Assembly (NCBI GenBank): GCA_964019135.1
Contig: OZ025255.1
Span: 6,820,001 to 6,884,000 of the forward strand
Direction of reading: 5' to 3'
Source of the DNA: Arenicola marina
Taxonomy: Eukaryota; Annelida; Polychaeta; Arenicolidae
DNA: 64,000 bases
This document shows positions 1 through 11,659 of this stretch, piece by piece. The translations under genes and the position numbers were made by a program. Each line of letters opens with the position of its first letter. Positions within the stretch are counted from its first letter, which is position 1. Under the pieces are notes generated by a model. That model worked only from the letters and a program-made list of their open reading frames with translations, was not told where the DNA came from and did no database searches.

Positions 1-551
1 CGACTCCCGGTGTATTTGACGTCACACGTCGTCTTCAGAGACACCTTATGGCGAGGGGGCTAAGTGTGCGTCAACGTCATAACTTACCTGCTCCTACGAA
101 AGTTTGGGCCTGCTCGATGTTCAGCTAAGTTGGAAATAGCTACCATCACCCATAAGTTCATGAGTTCACCCATGAATTCGTAAGTAGGTATATTTAACAA
201 AATAGAAGCCATCGCGAATATGCTGGTGATCGTCAAATGAAGTTCGTGAAGTCACGAAGACATAATAAGTAAAAGGTACGAAATATTGCTTCAAGAGAAG
301 CGCTCTTGGCTTCAAACTGGATGTCCATTTAAGCTCCGCCTACAGTGCCCACACTGCCTGTCGAAGGCCGTATTTAGCCCAAATTGCCCCTAAAAGGCCC
401 TTTAGCCGAAATTGGCCCTGACGACTCGTAACTTCGCCATTAATACAGCTTCCAAATGTACTTATAGAGTTACGTCCTCGACCTATGGTCGAATATCTCT
501 TGTTATATTGTATGTGTGTCCCTGGTCATCAAAGATCGGGTCGGTCGGCCA
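1..551. other. Unassigned flanking sequence
   Basis: I see no gene or RNA in this stretch. It holds a TGACGTCA palindrome near position 18 and a few short direct repeats (for example 'aagttcatgagttcacccatgaattcgtaag' type duplications near 155-185). It ends where the 15-bp minisatellite begins. Confidence 0.5.
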
Positions 552-1819
552 AAACAGCGCGTATACAAACAGCGCGTATACAAACAGCGCGCATACAAGC
601 AGCGCCTATACAAACAGCGCGTATACGAACAGCGCGTATACAAACAGCGCGTATACAAACAGCGCGTATACAAACAGCGCGTATACAAGCAGCGCGTATA
701 CAAGCAGCGCCTATACAAACAGCGCGTATACAAGCAGCGCCTATACAAACAGCGCGTATACAGACAGCGCGTATACAAACAGCGCGTATACAAGCAGCGC
801 CAATACAAACAGCGCGTATACAAACAGCGCGTATACAAGCAGCGCGTATACAAACAGCGCCTATACAAACAGCGCGCATACAAGCAGCGCCTATACAAAC
901 AGCGTGTATACAACCAGCACGTATACAAACAGCGCGTATACAAACAGCGCGTATACAAACAGCGCGTATACAAACAGCGCGTATACAAACAGCGCCTATA
1001 CAAACAGCGCGTATACAAACAGCGCGTATACAAGCAGCGCCTATACAAACAGCGCCTATACAAACAGCGCGTATACAAGCAGCGCCGATACAAACAGCGC
1101 GTATACAAGCAGCGCGTATACAAACAGCGCGTATACAAACAGCGCGTATACAAACAGCGCGTATACAAACAGCGCGTATACAAACAGCACGTATACAAAC
1201 AGCGCGTATACAAACAGCGCGTATACAAACAGCGCGTATACAAACAGCGCGTATACAAACAGCGCGTATACAAGCAGCGCCTATACAAACAGCGCGTATA
1301 CAAACAGCACGTATACAAACAGCGCGTATACAAACAGCGCGTATACAAGCAGCGCCTATACAAACAGCGCGTATACAAACAGCACGTATACAAACAGCGC
1401 GTATACAAACAGAACAGCGCGTATACAAACAGCGCGTATACAAACAGCGCGTATACAAGCAGCACGTATACAAACAGCGCGTATACAAACAGCGCGTATA
1501 CAAGCAGCGCGTATACAAACAGCGCGTATACAAACAGCGCGTATACAAGCAGCGCCTATACAAGCAGCGCCTATACAAACAGCGCGTATACAAACAGCGC
1601 GTATACAAACAGCGCGTATACAAGCAGCGCCTATACAAACAGCGCGTATACAAACAGCGCGTATACAAACAGCGCGTATACAAACAGCGCGTATACAAGC
1701 AGCGCCTATACAAACAGCGCGTATACAAACAGCGCGTATACAAGCAGCGCCTATACAAACAGCGCCTATACAAACAGCGCCTATACAAACAGCGCCTATA
1801 CAAACAGCGCGTATACAAA
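552..1819. repeat. 15-bp minisatellite, about 84 copies
   Basis: The unit is close to AACAGCGCGTATACA, with variants GCGCCTATAC, GCGCGCATAC and AAGCAGC. The period is a multiple of three and the unit has few stops, so several frames on both strands stay open for hundreds of codons (five-residue repeats such as NSAYT, TARIQ, KQRVY, RCLYT). These are not credible proteins. A single six-base slip near 1411 shifts the phase. Each unit contains the self-complementary motif GTATAC next to GCGC. Confidence 0.97.
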
Positions 1820-2760
1820 ACCCCCGATATCGCACCTCTACTGCCCTTGACAGGCCCCATAAATGCGTAAGTCCGATTTGTAAGTAATTTAGTTGCATAT
1901 CGAGCTGTTCTGCTATTTTTGAATGTCGATTTAGCGTATAAGAACACAAACTAAGGCCTTAAGTTTCATAACAAACTATAAGCACCTACAATAGCCAACA
2001 CCAATTACAATCCAACTTTTTCTTGAATTTTCCCTCCACAAAAGTGAAAACTTGTGCGTGTTGTGAAAAGTCATAAACGTGTGTACAAATGTTGTTTACC
2101 GGTCCAACCGAGAGGGGGCGCCCTAGCCCCAAACTATATCTGGCAACAGAAGCGTCTAGAGCGCCACTTCCCCTTGCCGGCGGCCGTTGACACCGTTTGG
2201 TAGCCCTGTTTATGCCCACCAGGCTTGTCCGCTCCCGAGGAGGCGGGCTGGATAGCGGCCTGTCAGATATTTGCCGCATTAACAGTCATGAACAGGGCTA
2301 TGTGTGTGGAAGGTTTGAACATCTAAGTCAGCAGGTGATCAAAAGCGGGGGGTGAATCAAGTCTGAATGGCCGTTTCCTCGCATCTCTTGATCGTTTGAC
2401 ACATCGAGCAACCTTTCACTTGCCACAAACACCGATTTAGACGCTGAAGTATAAAAAGTTTAATTTTGGGCACCCGTTGCAACGGTCAGCTCGAAATGCA
2501 ACTTTAATTTCATCAATCAGTAAACGAGACTGAATTGTAGTGTCGTCTAGGCTGGGAACCTCAAGAAATAAGGTACAGTATGGGAACATCAGTTGTCTTT
2601 TTAATTTGCGCCAGTGGTGTAAGTTTAACAAATAAGTGGACCAATAAACCGGACAGTCTTTTTGCTTCAAAGTTAGCTTATAACCCCGGGCAGACCCGTC
2701 ATTCAACCTCCACGCATACGTGACACCCGACCAGCCCCGCAGAACGGCTGGTAAGCACAC
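1820..2760. other. Unassigned sequence 5' of the LTR-element fossil
   Basis: No gene is supported here. The right half may be the 5' leader of the broken LTR element that follows, but no 5' LTR was recognised. A short reverse-strand reading frame near 2437-2760 matches nothing I know. Confidence 0.4.
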
Positions 2761-5125
2761 TCCCTACAGTGACCGTGAGTAGCCTGACATTGCAACCATG
2801 GCCAGTATGCAGCGCGCACCGAAACAGTGGTGCCTCAACAAACATGAGACAGTGAACTCCTTTGAGAACTGGCGCCAGAACTTAATATACACACTATCCC
2901 TTGACCCGAATTTCGCCCCCTTTTTTGTTGAGGGTGCTACATGGAACAAAAAGAGTAAAACCGCCCCCTCTGCGGTTTCCAGGACGATGCCCCTCCCACG
3001 AAGGTCCACGCAGAACAGCACATCAGAAGGTGAACGTTTTTGAGTTGATGCTGGGCCAGATCGCCAATTATTGCCCGCTGAACTTTCCGATTCGAGGGAC
3101 TATGGAAAACCTTGACGTCGACATCTTGGCAGGGACCCCCTCAACGACGTTGCCATTCGTCCTGCCAGACGGGAAGTCAGCCTGGGAGATGGAACCACTT
3201 AAATCTATGGGTCTCCCGACAACACCACACGACATCACTCGGTTCGGCGTGCCCATATAGTGCCGCGCACCTCCCAGTACCACCACAGCCAGATGATTTT
3301 CTAGAGGTGGACCTGCCCAGTTAACTGTCCCAAGATGCCACGTACGCTCTCGAACCCAGGACCGATGCGCCTAGTGCCTCCACCTCGATAGACTCTCAGC
3401 CGTGGCCACATCCGAGCCTCGTCTCTAGCGTCGCAGGCAAGATCCGCATTCCTATCTTGACCGAATCCTCTCGACTACTGAAACGCAATGAGCATTTCTG
3501 TCAAATACGCCCAGTATTTGTCCCGATCAGCCTGTAGCTGACCCATCACCGGCCCCACCCGACGTGTCCGCTCACTCCTGCCAGGCCGCACCTAGTAAGG
3601 GCACCCGTCTACACTCTGCCGCAGTCCAGTTAGACCCCAACGAATTATGAAGCAAGTTTGCAGGATTGCTCGAGGAATACGACTCCGTTCCCGATCCCAA
3701 CAGTCTCCCCATACGGTCATCGAACAGTCCACCAGTGATGCCATTGACAGTGTTGACATCTCTTTTGCGGCCGACATCCTAAAACGGGCAAGGCAGCTAA
3801 TTTTAGTATTACGGGAAGAGATCACTTCATACACTGCCACAACCCTCATTGACAGTGAACGTCACTAATCCATACGAGATGCTCTTATCCGTCTCCTGAT
3901 CGAGTTGCGCCCCCTCGATGGTCCACCTGCGGTCATCAGGACAGACCCGGCTCCCGGGTTCAAAGCTCTCACGGACGATGACATGTTACGGAGAAACCAC
4001 CTAATCATTGAGGTCGGCAGGGTAAAAAACAAGAACAAAAACCCAGTCGCCGACAAGGCCATCCAAGAGTTGAAGTACGAGCTACTTCGCCAAGACCCCG
4101 AGGGTGGCACCGTTACTCCATTATAATCGTTGTCATTGGCTACAGCGTGCCTGGATTGTCGCTTACGCTCCCGGGGTTTATCTGCCCTAGACATGTTCAC
4201 TCAAAGAGACCAATTCTCGAACAGTCAGATCCCTGTGACGGACCAGTCCCTCATCAGCGCGCAACACCAACAACGGGCTACAAATCACCCTTACAGTGAA
4301 ATATCCAAGGCTACCAGCGGTAGCATTTGCAAAACGCGCCCGAGACAGTTATCTAGTAGTTTCTAGGGCCTCTGGTGTTTTGTCAGAAAATTTGTGGGCA
4401 CGCAGATCAGGAACACATCCTACAGAGTGAAGCGATCTGAGTGTGTCAAGGTTCCATCAGCAGCAGGTAGTCTTCCTACGCAGTCCCGTTCCACCTTGCA
4501 CAACGACACATCAGATGAAGAGGACCTCACACCAAGGCATCTCCCTCCACCAGATCCGCCGAGTATCCCCATGGAAATATCGACCACTCCCCACCAGTGC
4601 CCATCTGATATGACACCAGATAAGTTGGACGTTGCCACCGGCGCAGACGCACCCAATGTCACGACAGCGCCAGACCCAGAAAGACCTCGCATGTCGACGC
4701 GCCGACGTCCTCAGGGGCAGAATAATCACTAACCTCAATGGTTGTTTGCAACCTCAGTGCTTATTTGTGTGATTAACCGATTAGCTCAGAAGTGAAGCAT
4801 CCTGTGTTTGACTCCGGACACTAAAAGCCCTGTGATTTACCAGATGTATTATCGTGGTTTATTGTAGCAGTTATTCAGATAACGTTCTAGTTGTGTCTTC
4901 CAGTTTTAAAGAAGCAGACTCATCTTAAAAATAGAGGTAGGTCTCATAAGAGGAGACGGAGGACAGAAGAAGAAAAGTAGTCGCGCCAGTGATGTAAGAC
5001 CTATGTGTGCCCCGGCGCGTTGCTGCGTGTCCCCCGCCTCGTTTGTCTCTTATTATCGCCTGTAATGTGTTTATCTCTCTCGTGATTCATTGATTGTTAT
5101 TAAACTAATCTTTATCTTTACATCA
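2761..5125 (+). mobile_element. Broken LTR retrotransposon (fossil; probably Ty3/Gypsy-like)
   Basis: Two coding parts can be recognised. A Gag-like stretch lies at about 2798-3260, with a characteristic N-terminal segment around [15 protein letters not shown] and then MLGQIANYCP. The C-terminal part of an integrase lies at about 3880-4380, with [15 protein letters not shown] and [15 protein letters not shown]. Most of the protease, reverse transcriptase and RNase H region expected between them is absent. A purine-rich tract at about 4949-4978 precedes a candidate short 3' LTR. The copy is clearly broken (several breaks plus a large internal loss) and looks old. Assignment to Ty3/Gypsy rather than BEL/Pao is from general resemblance only. 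Confidence 0.75.
4990..5125 (+). repeat. Candidate 3' LTR of the fossil element
   Basis: This 136-bp segment starts TGATGTAA and ends TTACATCA, an 8-bp inverted repeat of the TG...CA kind that bounds LTRs. It directly follows a purine-rich, polypurine-tract-like stretch. No matching 5' copy was found in the window, so the call rests on the end structure and position alone. Confidence 0.45.
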
Positions 5126-5239
5126 ACGTTAGTGCTTTTCTATCGGGTGTGGAAGAGGTGAGGCTTCTGCCCATAACTGGCGTTGACGAATAAAAAAAGG
5201 CAGGTTTCCCAGCGAATACTGCCGTCAATATGACCTTTT

Positions 5240-5280
5240 CGGACTGACGTCATAATGTAGCGCGCATGCGCACACGCGAC
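5240..5280. promoter_or_regulatory. CRE and NRF1-like promoter motifs
   Basis: A perfect palindromic CRE (TGACGTCA, 5245-5252) lies 9 bp from a perfect NRF1-type palindrome (GCGCATGCGC, 5262-5271) in a CpG-rich segment about 160 bp upstream of a short coding relic. A CACGTG E-box lies near 5323. This is the usual make-up of a TATA-less animal promoter. Activity is inferred, not shown. Confidence 0.35.
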
Positions 5281-5432
5281 GAAAACGTAAGCCTCGTTCT
5301 CGCGCAGGGGACAACACAAAAGGCACGTGCGCGTTCCTAATGTAAACACACCGTACTTCTGCATGTATTTGACAATTTGCGTGTATTTTACAATTGCGTG
5401 TATTTGGCAATTTGTCCAATTTCTACAAGAAC

Positions 5433-5610
5433 ATGTCGCACGATTATTTTGACAACCTTCCTAATGAAGCCAAGAGAGGATATAGCAGCAAGCTGCAGGT
5501 TGCTGGCATTGAACAGTGCCCCTAGAGGAGCCAGCAGAAAGTGGGTGAAAGACCCAACCAAGCGGCCAGAGGTCGGCTATCGTGACCTGTATGGTGGTGG
5601 TGGGGGGTGG
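5433..5610 (+). pseudogene. Relic of an N-terminal coding exon, family not named
   Basis: From the ATG at 5433 the sequence reads a 30-residue stretch beginning MSHDYFDNLPNEAKRGYSSK and then stops. In another frame just downstream it reads KWVKDPTKRPEVGYRDLY. The pairing of a 'YFDNLPNEAKRxY..KLQVAGIEQCP' start with 'WVxDPTKxPEVxYxDLY' resembles the opening of a multicopy family of uncharacterised invertebrate proteins that I know only from general recollection. The frame is not continuous, and G-runs follow immediately. It is probably a broken gene copy or a transposon-borne exon. The promoter-like motifs at 5240-5280 fit a first exon. Confidence 0.35.
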
Positions 5611-5639
5611 GGGGGGGTCGTGTTTCCACATCACGAAGA

Positions 5640-6170
5640 ATAAATTTCTTTATTCCCAGGTCACGATGAATTAAATAGAGAACTCCCCGTATACAATGGA
5701 AGGGGCGGATACACCATATAAATTGGCGATTTCCCAATTCACGGATAAGGTACTTAGTATTAAAATTTTCAGTTCACGATTGGTGAAAATCATTGATCAC
5801 GATGGTCGGCTAATATCCCAGTCCCAGTTCCCGAGGATAATTCTCCTCATTCCCAGTTCACGGTAAAATGAAAAGCCCCTTCCTGAGGAAAGTAAATACA
5901 CCCCCCCCCCCCCCCCCTGTATGCCTACATCATCGAAACTCCAGGTAAGATAATTTGTCTGATATAAATTTACTGAACTTGTATTGTGTGAATTTGCTAG
6001 CTGAGACTTTAGGGAAAACAGTTTGATTCCATTGACGAGGGAAGGGGGGGGGGGGGGGAGGGGGGGTCTGATTCTCAGATCACGGGAAAAATTAATAGCT
6101 TTTCCCGCTTCACGAGGAAAATAAGCACCCAATCCCGAATCACGGGAAAAATTACGAAATTTTCCTGGCA
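5640..6170. repeat. Cluster of diverged 'TTCCCAGTTCACGG' repeats
   Basis: About eight diverged copies of a motif like TTCCCAGTTCACGG(GAAAA) occur, for example near 5653, 5733, 5770, 5821, 5849, 6073, 6104 and 6129. They are interrupted by a C-run (5902-5919) and a G-run (6044-6066). The motif is partly self-complementary (TTCCC...GGGAA). This is probably an old, decayed tandem or transposon-derived repeat. Confidence 0.5.
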
Positions 6171-6405
6171 TTATAAGCCTAATTATATGTATACTCAGCA
6201 AATTGCAGTCAAATGCAGCCAAAACACCCGAAATGAATTAATGACTGCAGATATTCTCATACCAAAGACTTGTTCCAATCTTGCTTGTTACAATATGGAA
6301 GATTCCATCTGCGCAATTCTTCCGTTAATGGGGCTTTGTTTAAATTTGACAGTTTTAATTTTATCGTTCTAGAGACTTGCACCATTTTGGACAGGGAGTT
6401 AATGT

Positions 6406-6505
6406 TTAGGGGCCCTGAGGAGGGGCAGGGGGTGGTGGGGGGGGGGGGGGCTAGCCATGTCGCATGTCGATTTTAAGAAGAAGTTCATGTCGAGTGTCGC
6501 TAGTA
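6406..6505 (+). repeat. Fragment of the 'GGGGCCC / CGACATG' repeat family
   Basis: GGGGCCCTGAGG, then a long G-run, then CTAGCCATGTCGCATGTCG and a TTTTAAGAAGAAG segment. The same parts occur as the reverse complement at about 11745-11905, so this is a dispersed repeat family. Confidence 0.6.
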
Positions 6506-6509
6506 AAGT

Positions 6510-7560
6510 AAGGTAGGTTGGCATATTTCGATCATTTTGTGACTTTCTCTGCGAGGACTGCAGCAACGCATCACTACAAATTAAGCAGTACATATTTCAA
6601 TACGGAGTCGCCTTCTGTTTAGTGCCGCCCTCCAGCCAATATGTCGTAAATGTTAAAGTCAGTGACGGTTTTAAAAGGCCAATGCGAATCTGGCTAAATT
6701 CGATTATAGGCGGGTAAAGTCGATCACTTGGTAATTTTAAAAACTAATTCCACATTTTTGGTGTAGGTCTATCAAGAAAAGTCTCTTTTATTAGGAAACT
6801 TACGGGAGAGTCCACACCGCCGAAAATGCGAGGGACGGAGTTGGTCTGAGCCCCCTGTATCCTCCACTAGGCCTAACCATGGTCCCTCAACCCCGCCCTG
6901 CGCTGTCCGTATAGCTGTGCTACCACACGCACATATGTCGATCCAGGCTAGGTCATGTGGCTGAGCGAAATAGCAGGACCGACTGATCGAATTTTCCACC
7001 AAGCGCAAAATTCTTGGAGGCTGAATTCGATCATCTTATTTTCTTAATATCGCATAAAAATAGATGTTCCTTTACTATTAAACACATTAAACAAGTTCTC
7101 TGTCCTTTAAACTTCATATAGTTGTATTACTTCGAAAAATAAGTGCTGCTGTAAGCCGATCATAACTTCGGCTTATAGGTGGCTATGTGGGTGTATCTGC
7201 GGTGGCGAACGTCCCAGCCAAAAAACAGAGCGCGCCAACTTTATAGTTTCGCGGGTGCGACGGATTAGACAAATCAGGTTACAGTACTGATTCCGCCAAC
7301 TCTCCCGAGACGTACGTCATCAAGCTCATAAATAATAAACGTTTGGCCTTCACAATAGTACAAATTTCAAATGTAATTAGGCGGCAGCGAAAGGAGAGGA
7401 AATATCATGTGATCGAAGTTGTGCGCTGATCGAAATTACCCGACTTTTAAGTGTAAAGCCGTCTGCAGGGGCCGTAGATGTATAATACCATGCAGCAACT
7501 GGTAGACATTCTCACAAAATGTTGATTCATTGGACTCGACTCTTAAGGAAAACAGTATAC
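6510..7560. other. Unassigned single-copy-like sequence
   Basis: I see no supported gene, RNA or repeat here. Short reverse-strand reading frames (6772-7008) have no recognisable motif. Confidence 0.5.
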
Positions 7561-7589
7561 ATGATTAATAAAGTATTCTACGGTCTTAG

Positions 7590-8412
7590 TTTTAGGCGAT
7601 ATATTTTTTTTACAACAAAACCAAGTCGTTCCAAATTCTCTTCGAGCCAGACTTATTTTTTTCACAAAAATATGGTCTTTCCCTAACCACAAATCGCGTA
7701 CTTTTCTCTCACTCTCCATATGCCATGGGCGGCACACCCACACCACTGCTGTAAGGTAGTGCCTCCTCTCCCCAATTCCATGGGGAAGGCTCGGTAATTA
7801 GGTAACACTGTTGCATGCGGTTGTTAACCAGCTATGAAATCGCTGGACACGTGCGGTCATGGCTACCTTTAAAGTCAACCCGACCGCCGCCAAAACAACT
7901 ACACAGTCATCCGGTCATAGCGTGGAGAATTTTGAAATAACTTTTTTTTTTTGAAAAAAAATAACTCGTTCCGCGTCGAAGTTAACGAGTTAATTTTGTT
8001 AAAAGAGAATTTAGAACGACTTTATTTTTTGTTGAGAAAAAATAAGTCGTGCTCCAAGAGAATTTGGAACGATTTTATTTTTTGGGGAAAAGACACGCAA
8101 CTCGTTGCGCGACAAAGTTTGGAGTGACTTATTTATTTTTTGAAAAAAAATAACTCGTTCCGCGACCAAGTTTGGAATGAGTTATTTTTTTTATATATGG
8201 TTTGTTGTTTAGACCACCTTAGTGCACACATGGGATAAACCGCGCCAAACAACACCAAAGACAGCTGGGGGTTGCACATGCAACGTACTTTTATAAAGTC
8301 GATAACGCTACGACAACGGGGCATTCGGAAAAATAATAACTCGGGAATCGAACTGAGCTTGGAACGAGTTATTTTTTTTGAAAATTTGGAACGACCTTTT
8401 TTTTTTACTACA
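7590..8412. repeat. Hairpin-forming 'AACTCGTTCC' repeat cluster
   Basis: Repeated modules pair AACTCGTTCCGCG with TTTGGAACGACTTATT on either side of complementary T-runs and A-runs (TTATTTTTTTTGAAAAAAAATAA). Each module can therefore fold into a hairpin. Modules are visible near 7600-7660, 7938-8000, 8010-8075, 8125-8190 and 8340-8410, with unrelated sequence between some of them. I know no family name. It may be a non-autonomous DNA element or a small satellite. Confidence 0.6.
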
Positions 8413-9018
8413 AATGATATCAAGATGTCCTAAATCGGGCACCGTAGTATTCGGCATAAACTTGAAAAGAAATTTATAACTGACGACCCGATGCATTTAG
8501 ATGCCACGCTGCGTATGCTTGCGTATTGGGTAGATATGCCAGAACATATACATTCAAAATATCATATTCATTTGTAACGAGCTTGATACCAAACAGACGC
8601 TTAATTGTCGGCAGAGCCCAATGCAAAAGAATTGCCTGTCACCATACATGCGTTGGCGGAGATAGTGGGGAAGGAGGGGATGGTGGGGACGGCGCAGATG
8701 GTGGAGCTTTAGGGCTGCGAGCCAACGCTGTAATCGCTCGTTATTCACGGGAAATTAAAAAAATGACAGCGCCTTTCCAGCTCGGTTGTGATTCGTACAC
8801 CCCCAGACCCTGCACCTCTTAGTCATAGCCAATAAACGCGCTTTGAAACACCTTATATGGCAAGAGATCGTTGACAGACCAAAAGTAGCCTGCTCGCTCA
8901 AGCCTATCGGTCGGCGCACGTGCGTTTGTTTTCCCCTGCGCCACCCGCGCGCCATCTGTCGAACGAAGTGTGCGTAACAGGAAGTCCGTTTAGTAGAATA
9001 GTGGCGCCGTATAAGGAA

Positions 9019-9349
9019 TTATGCAACGACAACAAACAACTCCGGAACAGGGCGAGCAAACATGGCTGACATCGCGAGATTTCACCTGCAAGATCTGAGG
9101 CACAATGAAAGTGTCACGTGACATGGGGGATGCAACTTCAAAATATATTGAATAGAGACGAAAATGTACAAGTCTCCCTATGATGTACTTACCAGATTTT
9201 GGTAGTACCTCCCCGCATGACCGTCATGAGAAAGCTGACCAATCGTCATCTCGCGCACTGTGCCTGATATGAGATATCGCAGGCGAAATATCGCAATGTC
9301 AGCCCTGTTTGTTCGCTCCGTTCCGGAGTTGTTTGTTGTCGTTGCATAA
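9019..9349. mobile_element. MITE-like element with about 85-bp terminal inverted repeats
   Basis: The left end TTATGCAACGACAACAAAC continues into an ACTCCGGAAC..GAGC.AACA..GGCTGACAT segment. The same sequence appears inverted at 9265-9349, ending GTTGTCGTTGCATAA. The inverted repeats are imperfect over about 85 bp and the whole is 331 bp. There is no coding sequence, and I see no clear target-site duplication. It looks like a non-autonomous DNA transposon. Confidence 0.65.
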
Positions 9350-11640
9350 CAGACCGATCCAGGCTGTCAATCATTCGCTGACGTCACTGTTGCTTTTATC
9401 CAATCGTGTCGTGAAAAAATGTCTTCCATGTGTGTTATGTCGGACAAACAAGTCGGACAAACAAAGCAGCATGTCACTTTGTTTTAGAGATGAGTACTTC
9501 TTACTTGTACCTACCATCAGCTACGAGTGTCAATTTCATACTCACGAGTAACGAAAAAGGACTCAAGCGTGGGCGGGGCTAGTGTCGGAGCCTGGATCGA
9601 TCTATTCTTTACTTGTCGCGATCAGACGGCAGAACAAGGGGTGTGAGGTGGGGATACCTTTCCGATCTCCGTGATTGCCATCCAGGAATTCCTGGAAATT
9701 CGCGATCAGGGCCCGTAAGTTCGAAACGCCAGGGGCAAAATATTTCGCCTTAGAATAGGACATTAGCATGGAGCGGGGCAAAATATGTGGCCCCCGTCGT
9801 TCGAACTTACGGGCCCAGATGTTGGCAATTTTGGGTGATCGTTATCCGTACAATTCCTGGTTCAACGCTAAGACCCTTTGCCTATTTACAGCGATCCGTT
9901 ATAGCAGTCTGCGAATTCCTCGCTATTCGTGGTATCACCATTACGGCGGTTTTTTTATTTTGGTATTGCTCTCCCTAATTCTTGGGGATTTGCGATTCAG
10001 ATCTCGCGATCTCTACCTGAAGTAACATAAACAAAAAAGAAGACTGGTCAACTTAAAGTTGCATGCCGATAAACCTGATAAACACCGCCGTTTCGGCTGT
10101 GGTGTGGCAAACGTATCTATCCCCGGACACCACAGAACTCTGTCGCGGCAATGCTACTTATACCAAAGCATCGCGAAGCACACAAACTGATGACGCTTAC
10201 CACTAAAATGAAAACTTGTGGTAAATTGATATCACGGGCAAGGCTAAGAGACACTATTTGGCAGTCTGGCATGGGTGGAGTATAGACAGAAGAAATCTTA
10301 AATGATTCAAGGACTGATTCTTATTTGTATTTTGACCTCTTTAGTTTTGGCGGGAGAGAGCTCGACATGCAACTTTAACCAGTTACGTTATATTTTTTTC
10401 AGTATACCAGTTTACATGTATGTTTACATAATGTTGGCTGAACATTTTGCATTAAATATATTTGTCAATGTTTTCACAACCGCAGCTGTAGGCAGCTGCC
10501 TATCTTATTTTAGCGTAAATTTGTTGCTCTCGGATAGATTACGTCGTTTACATTAGATCTATCGCGGCGCAGTCCTTAATATAGTGATAATATCGAAAAC
10601 ACTGCATTATCTTTATTATATCGCACTCTGCTTTTTTCTGATTTCTCTTTGAATTATTCATTTTCTATATGTATTTACTAACGTAACGGGTGGGGGAGGG
10701 GGGGGTATGAGTTGTATATTAGCTGTAGGCTTCTTTAATGTAGGCCAGCGGAAGGAACATTCTTAGATGCTGTATATACACCTATATGAGCAATTTTAGC
10801 GACAATCGACAATTTGCGTAATTCTTCTTGCTCTTCAAACCAACCAAGACGGATGTCGCGTCTTTAATCGTTGAATGAAAGAATTAGTGTGTTTGGCCAC
10901 CTTTAGTGTGTTTGGCCACCTTTACCTTTAGTGTGTTTGGCCACCTTTGTGCTGTGTCTAAACGGGCCAATGAACCCCTGGAACAATGAGATGGAAGAAT
11001 GAATCGATTAACAGCCGAGAGTGGGTCGCAATTAAATGAGTACTAATTTTTTTGTGGACGCACCTCCACCCCCCACTTCCGGGGGTGGGGGTGGCGGGGG
11101 ATACTTGAAATCCATCGCTGGGTATAAGATGATTCCGCGGAAAAGCCCACCCTTTTTCACCCCTAAACTTCCCTCTGGATGGGTCCTGTTTTTTCTTTGA
11201 GCGTTGCAGTTCCATCTAGAGGGGTCATGGAAGGTGTGTGTGGGGGGGGGGGGGGGCAGTGTAGATTATTTTAAATTCTCAGTTACGAATGTCGATTTTA
11301 CACGACGTTCTGTGTCGCTTTTTGGCAAAGGTCAGTGTCGTTTTTCTCTAAAATGCCTCTGTTTGGGCCGACTGGGCTTACTATGGTAAAAGATTAGCCT
11401 TTAAGACACAGAGGGAACATGATTTCGCGTGCAATATGTTACTTTCTTTATTTCAACGTGTTTTTAAACAGAGAGTCATCAAATTTTGCAAGTTGAAATA
11501 AATGTGTTTCTATATGTCTTTGGAGAGTTAAATCAAAGTAAGCTTAGATTCTAAATGCACTTTGTTTTATTACGCAAACATAAACGCCGAACAGCGGGAA
11601 ACGAAACGAGCGCTGCGCTTCGCCATAGGGGATGCGCTGC
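9350..11640. other. Non-coding flank with small repeats
   Basis: No supported gene. Small structures present: a perfect 17-bp inverted repeat (GGGCCCGTAAGTTCGAA at 9709-9725 and its complement at 9800-9816); three tandem copies of 'GTGTGTTTGGCCACCTTTA' near 10890-10948; a C-rich/G-rich potential quadruplex segment at about 11075-11100; and a G-run at about 11242-11255. An 84-codon frame at 10302-10556 begins with a hydrophobic, signal-peptide-like stretch, but nothing else supports it. Confidence 0.5.
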
Positions 11641-11659
11641 CGTGATGATGAGCACAAAC

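Noticed and set aside
412-1947. Five overlapping long reading frames on both strands
   Set aside because: All are translations of the 15-bp minisatellite in different frames. Opposite strands cannot all be coding, and the residues are pure five-residue repeats.
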